Part shown: positions 6,426 through 7,814 of the stretch, one piece after another | Position numbering within the stretch: the stretch's first letter is position 1 | How the letters are laid out: each line of letters starts with the position of its first letter | From: Pseudomonadota bacterium | GTDB lineage: Bacteria > Pseudomonadota > Gammaproteobacteria > Steroidobacterales > Steroidobacteraceae | Direction: 5' to 3' | DNA: 7,814 bases | NCBI GenBank assembly: GCA_021850555.1 | Contig: JAJZLX010000553.1 | Location: 1 to 7,814 of the forward strand | Translations under genes and position numbers: made by a program | Notes under the pieces: model-generated | Seen by the model: only the letters and a program-made list of their open reading frames with translations | Database searches by the model: none | What the model was told of the DNA's origin: nothing

Positions 6426-7466
6426 TTATGGCGCAGGGCGATGAGTCTTGCGCCGGCTCGCGACGGGCTTGAAGCCGTATCGCTCGAAGATGCGCAGCGC
6501 CGTGGGCGAGCGCAGGAACTCGATCCATGCGCGCGCCGCCCTCGGGTGGGCGGCGCCGCGCACCACGGCGGCCGCGTAGACCGCTCTGACATTCTCGGAG
6601 GCGGGAATGTCCACATGGGAGATCGGATGTCCGGCCTGCTCCTGAAAGATCGCCTCGGACTTCCAGGTGACACCGGCATCGGCGAGACCCTGCATCAGGT
6701 AAAGCGGCGTCTGGCGGTGATGAATGTGGGTGAGGAGAGTCTGCCCGTCGGCCACTTTGCCGACGTACACGGTGTGCTCGAGGCTCGCTCCCCCGGCCTT
6801 GCTCAGGGCGAGCTTGATCTGGCGCGCCACGCCTTCCCAGGCGGGGTTGGGCATGACGAGACGCACCCCGGGCTTGCCGAGGTCCTTGAGGCCGCTGATG
6901 TGGGCGGGGTTGCCTGCGGGGATCATGATGGTGAGGTCGTTGGTGACGTAAGGCACTGCCGGCCCCCGCAGCATCCCTTGGTGGATGTAATCGTCCACCT
7001 TCTCGAGCCCGGCGGCGTAGACGTCGGGCTTGACTGTCCAGGTCATGTTGCCGATGGTGATGGTTCCCCCATGCTCCATCTGCCTGATGAGAATTCCCGG
7101 CGGCAGGGTCTCATAATAAATCCGCCCCCTGATCTCAGGGTGCGCCTTCTCGAAAGCCGCAACGAGCGGCGCCATCGCGAAGTAGTAGTTCCCTCCGACG
7201 AAGATCACCAGCCGGGGGTTGTCGAGGCTGCCGTGGAAATCCGGCAGATCGTCCACTTCCGGTACGGTGAACACGAGCCCCTTGTCGATTGCCGGATTGT
7301 TCCGCCCATGGCTCCAGGGCGGAAACACCTGCTCTTGATACCGGGGGGGCTCGGCCCGGCCCGCCCAAGCGGAGTCCCTCGCCTGCGCGAGCGCCGGGAC
7401 AAGCAGCAGCACTCCGAGGACGGCGAGCACGCCATGAAGCGCCCGTACGCGATTTCTTCCCCGCAT
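6426..7466 (-). CDS. Periplasmic ModA-type solute-binding protein linked to DoxDA
   Basis: A 346-residue exported protein with a type II periplasmic binding fold like ModA or sulfate-binding proteins. A signal peptide is clear (RGRNRVR, a Val/Leu-rich core, then ALAQA|RDS at about residue 29). An N-terminal extension of about 60 residues (including PPWSHGRNNPAIDKGLVFTV) precedes the fold. The fold itself runs from LVIFVGGNYYFAMAPLVAAF (86-105) through TNDLTIMIPAGNPAHISGLK (175-194), PGVRLVMPNPAWEGVARQIK (199-218) and THIHHRQTPLY (246-256) to AWIEFLRSPTALRIFERYGF (313-332). The family binds oxyanions or other small ligands; the ligand here is unknown. No ABC permease or ATPase is adjacent. Its neighbours are a DsrE-like gene upstream and DoxDA 18 bases downstream, so a role in handling thiosulfate or a related sulfur oxyanion is my inference. 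ATG 7466 is preferred because GGGAG lies six bases upstream. ATG 7490, which overlaps the upstream stop as ATGA, would add eight residues. Confidence 0.85.
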   Translation of the reverse strand: MRGRNRVRALHGVLAVLGVLLLVPALAQARDSAWAGRAEPPRYQEQVFPPWSHGRNNPAIDKGLVFTVPEVDDLPDFHGSLDNPRLVIFVGGNYYFAMAPLVAAFEKAHPEIRGRIYYETLPPGILIRQMEHGGTITIGNMTWTVKPDVYAAGLEKVDDYIHQGMLRGPAVPYVTNDLTIMIPAGNPAHISGLKDLGKPGVRLVMPNPAWEGVARQIKLALSKAGGASLEHTVYVGKVADGQTLLTHIHHRQTPLYLMQGLADAGVTWKSEAIFQEQAGHPISHVDIPASENVRAVYAAAVVRGAAHPRAARAWIEFLRSPTALRIFERYGFKPVASRRKTHRPAP

Positions 7467-7472
7467 CGCATT

Positions 7473-7477
7473 CTCCC
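7473..7477 (-). promoter_or_regulatory. Shine-Dalgarno GGGAG favouring ATG 7466 of the solute-binding gene
   Basis: On the minus strand GGGAG is followed by AATGCG and then ATG 7466. The competing ATG at 7490 has no comparable site upstream but overlaps the stop of the preceding gene (ATGA), which could allow coupled translation. The signal peptide is shorter and more typical from 7466. Confidence 0.5.
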
Positions 7478-7486
7478 GCGGCGATC

Positions 7487-7814
7487 TCATTTGGCATACT
7501 CGAAGCCGGCCTTCTGAAGCTCCGGCAGAGTGCCCACGATACCCGGTGTCAAAACCGCCCCGGGAATGAGGTGATTGGTGAACTCGGCCGCCATGCGCTC
7601 ATGGTCGAGGTTGTCCGGATTGATACCCTGCTTGCGAAGCGCCAAGGTGAGCTCCCAGACCTCGTTGTGACAGGCGAGGAACACCACGCCCCGCCGCTGC
7701 AGGACGGTGATGCTGTTGTCCTGAGGGGAGAACACGCCTTGCGGGTTCTCGAAATCGGCCGGGCCGGTCTGCGAAGCCGGCGGCTCCTCGAGCCAGATAT
7801 TGCGTGTCCATTTT
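7487..7814 (-). CDS. DsrE-like protein, C-terminal part (5' end outside window)
   Basis: The last 108 codons of a gene open to the right window edge; the frame is uninterrupted from 7813 down to the TGA at 7489-7487. The sequence resembles the DsrE/DsrF-like fold seen in sulfur-trafficking proteins: LQRRGVVFLACHNEVWELTL (39-58 of the fragment) contains the cysteine (48) at the position where this fold usually carries its active Cys, and NHLIPGAVLTPGIVGTLPEL (80-99) is the closing beta-loop region. The end (LQKAGFEYAK) matches the usual pattern of a late strand ending in a Tyr-containing motif. Longer homologues, often with a Tat signal and annotated misleadingly as transcriptional initiation proteins, would place it in the periplasm, but the N-terminus is not visible. 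The solute-binding gene begins 20 bases downstream (or overlaps by four), so the two are probably co-transcribed. A persulfide-carrying role is inference. Confidence 0.75.
   Translation of the reverse strand, partial: KWTRNIWLEEPPASQTGPADFENPQGVFSPQDNSITVLQRRGVVFLACHNEVWELTLALRKQGINPDNLDHERMAAEFTNHLIPGAVLTPGIVGTLPELQKAGFEYAK

Noticed and set aside
4392..7517. Very long plus-strand open frame (1041 codons) spanning three genes and the gap between them
   Set aside because: It runs antisense to the HPF/cold-shock, DoxDA and solute-binding genes, has an Arg/Gly/His-rich composition without domains, and is explained by the high GC content. The minus-strand frames show clear families, signal peptides and ribosome sites.

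Overview
The window is a GC-rich stretch of bacterial chromosome. Its gene families suggest a high-GC proteobacterium, most likely a gammaproteobacterium with sulfur-oxidising capacity. This rests on gene content (a MacAB-type exporter, a DUF3300 envelope protein, a DoxDA-type thiosulfate:quinone oxidoreductase and a DsrE-like sulfur protein) and is not a phylogenetic result. No tRNA, rRNA, CRISPR array, insertion sequence or phage gene is visible.

Layout, left to right. Positions 1-583 (minus) hold the N-terminal part of a secreted DUF3300 protein that runs off the left edge. A 195-base divergent spacer with overlapping inverted repeats follows. Positions 779-4244 (plus) are a two-gene macA-macB-like operon: a periplasmic adaptor, then an ABC ATPase fused to an FtsX-like permease. 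A 198-base convergent gap contains a candidate terminator for macB. Positions 4443-4988 (minus) encode a ribosome-hibernation (HPF/RaiA) domain fused to a C-terminal cold-shock domain. A 348-base gap (4989-5336) contains hairpins and a weak candidate promoter but no convincing gene. Positions 5337-7814 (minus) are a tight gene cluster read from right to left: a DsrE-like protein (5' end outside the window), a periplasmic ModA-type solute-binding protein, and a DoxD-DoxA fusion.

How the genes work together. MacA and MacB should form the inner-membrane and periplasmic parts of a tripartite exporter; no outer-membrane TolC-type gene is in the window. The DsrE-like / solute-binding / DoxDA genes are nearly contiguous and co-directional, so they are probably co-transcribed. 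DoxDA is expected to pass electrons from thiosulfate to quinone. The solute-binding protein has no ABC permease or ATPase beside it, so it may present an oxyanion such as thiosulfate to the membrane enzyme rather than serve uptake. That proposal is inference, and it is the most interesting feature of the window.

The left-edge and right-edge genes are incomplete only because the window ends.
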